From NCBI RefSeq assembly GCF_000300855.1, contig NZ_ALJF01000001.1, forward strand, positions 1 through 64,000: a DNA stretch of 64,000 nucleotides, in the 5' to 3' direction. Position numbers and translations under genes: made by a program. Shown piece after piece: positions 63,200 through 64,000 of the stretch; within the stretch, counting starts at the first letter, position 1, and every line of letters begins with the position of its first letter. Source of the stretch: Agrobacterium albertimagni AOL15. GTDB lineage: Bacteria > Pseudomonadota > Alphaproteobacteria > Rhizobiales > Rhizobiaceae. Under the pieces are notes generated by a model. That model worked only from the letters and a program-made list of their open reading frames with translations, searched no databases and was not told the DNA's origin.

Positions 63200-64000
63200 A
63201 TGCGCCGCGGACGCTCGCTGCCTTACGTCTTTCTCGGCCCACCCTTGTTCATCCTGATCGTGCTCGCCCTCGTGCCGACGATCTACGCGATCAACATATC
63301 GCTTCAGAACCGGACCCTTTCGGCACCCGAGGCAGACTATGTCTGGTTCACCAATTATCTGGCTCTCTTTTCCGATGCCCGCTTCTTGAATGCACTCTGG
63401 GTGTCATTCAAATGGGAGATCATCAGCGTCACCGCGACCATGGTGACAGGGCTCGCTCTCGGTATTGCCATGTTCGAGGCGGCAAGCCCTAGGGCGCGCA
63501 ACCTGCTTTGCGTGCTCTTCATCATTCCCGTTCTCCTGCCGCGTGTTTGTGCAGCCTTCGTCTGGAAGTTTGCCTTCCACCCGCTTTACGGCGCGCTGAC
63601 ATGGCCGGTGCGCGAGATCACCGGCGTCACGCCGGATATCCTGTCGACGCCGCTCGGTGCGCTTCTCGCCGTTGCCTTTGTCGATGTCTGGCAGTGGGGC
63701 CTGTTCTTTGCCGTGATCATCCTCAAGCTCCTGGAATCCCTGCCGCCGCAGCCTTTGGAAGCGGCGCGCATCGATCGGGCGACCCGTTTCGAGATCCATC
63801 GCTTCGTCACGCTACCCATGCTGAAAGCGCCATTGATCAGCCTGCTTCTCGTCAAGGCGATCGAGAGCCTGCGCTCCTTCGATCTCGTCTATGTGATGAC
63901 CCGCGGCGGCCCCGGCATCTCCACGGAGACGCTCGACATGTATGCCTATTCGCAGGGCTTCATCGAAGCTGGCAAGATCTCCTACGCGTCCTCCATGGCG
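63200..64000 (+). CDS. sugar-type ABC transporter permease (5' part, cut by window end)
   Basis: An open frame of 267 codons from the ATG at 63200 (AAAGGAT upstream) running off the right edge. It is an MalF/UgpA-type permease: first membrane helix FLGPPLFILIVLALVPTIYA, then ALWVSFKWEIISVTATMVTG, LLCVLFIIPVLLPRVCAAFV, LLAVAFVDVWQWGLFFAVII, and the EAA loop PLEAARIDRATRFEIHRFVT. It works with the binding protein upstream; a second permease and the ATPase are expected beyond the window. Confidence 0.94.
   Translation, partial: MRRGRSLPYVFLGPPLFILIVLALVPTIYAINISLQNRTLSAPEADYVWFTNYLALFSDARFLNALWVSFKWEIISVTATMVTGLALGIAMFEAASPRARNLLCVLFIIPVLLPRVCAAFVWKFAFHPLYGALTWPVREITGVTPDILSTPLGALLAVAFVDVWQWGLFFAVIILKLLESLPPQPLEAARIDRATRFEIHRFVTLPMLKAPLISLLLVKAIESLRSFDLVYVMTRGGPGISTETLDMYAYSQGFIEAGKISYASSMA

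Overview
The window is a stretch of a repABC-type plasmid (or chromid) from an alphaproteobacterium of the Rhizobiaceae/Rhizobiales. The case rests on a complete repABC cassette at 39.5-43.2 kb, a quorum-sensing traI-trb-traR conjugation block of the Ti/Sym-plasmid type right next to it, a DUF1612 (RHE_PE00001-type) plasmid gene, an IalB-family protein, a HisKA_2-type histidine kinase and many polar amino-acid/sugar ABC genes. No rRNA, tRNA, CRISPR array or chromosomal housekeeping operon was seen.

Layout. 0-2.7 kb: IS debris, namely an unidentified 3' gene end, a 3'-truncated IS256-family transposase lacking its catalytic Glu, and a small RMF-like gene. 2.7-6.7 kb (minus): an ECF sigma factor and its membrane anti-sigma partner with an EcfG-like promoter, an LprI-like protein, and two tandem paralogous membrane-anchored repeat proteins. 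7.4-13.9 kb: mostly plus-strand exported or membrane proteins without known function, an orphan YezG/DUF600-like immunity candidate and an ankyrin protein. 13.9-15.2 kb: decayed DNA with an IS630 remnant. 15.2-17.5 kb: a chemoreceptor. 18.3-23.2 kb: an argH-like lyase operon with a polar amino-acid ABC transporter and a convergent LysR regulator. 23.5-27.5 kb: a Fic pseudogene, a DUF1612 protein, and a vapB-vapC-integrase operon headed by a perfect palindrome and ending in a frameshifted gene. 27.5-31.1 kb: convergent HisKA_2 kinase and GGDEF protein. 31.3-38.7 kb: a cold-shock pseudogene, two small paralogous proteins, an IalB protein, a 1255-residue autotransporter and an AraC/GyrI-type regulator.

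39.4-54.5 kb is the plasmid backbone: repC, a counter-transcribed RNA, repB, two identical 20-bp parS-like repeats (one downstream of repC, one between repB and repA), repA with a nested-palindrome operator, then traI, trbBCDEJLFGHI (no trbK) and convergent traR. RepA/RepB should partition the plasmid, the ctRNA should limit RepC, and TraI/TraR should couple mating-pair formation to cell density. The DNA-processing tra genes, oriT and traM are not in the window.

54.8-64 kb: two divergent OmpR-like regulators with degenerate receivers, one apparently cotranscribed with an amidohydrolase, followed by MmgE/PrpD and ornithine-cyclodeaminase-family genes, an AraC regulator and a sugar-type ABC importer that runs off the end. 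This looks like a catabolic island for an unknown substrate.

The least explained parts are the exported-protein island (2.7-13.9 kb), the palindrome-vapBC-integrase unit, the atypical response-regulator pair and the two catabolic clusters. All family calls come from reading the translated sequences; no database search was run.
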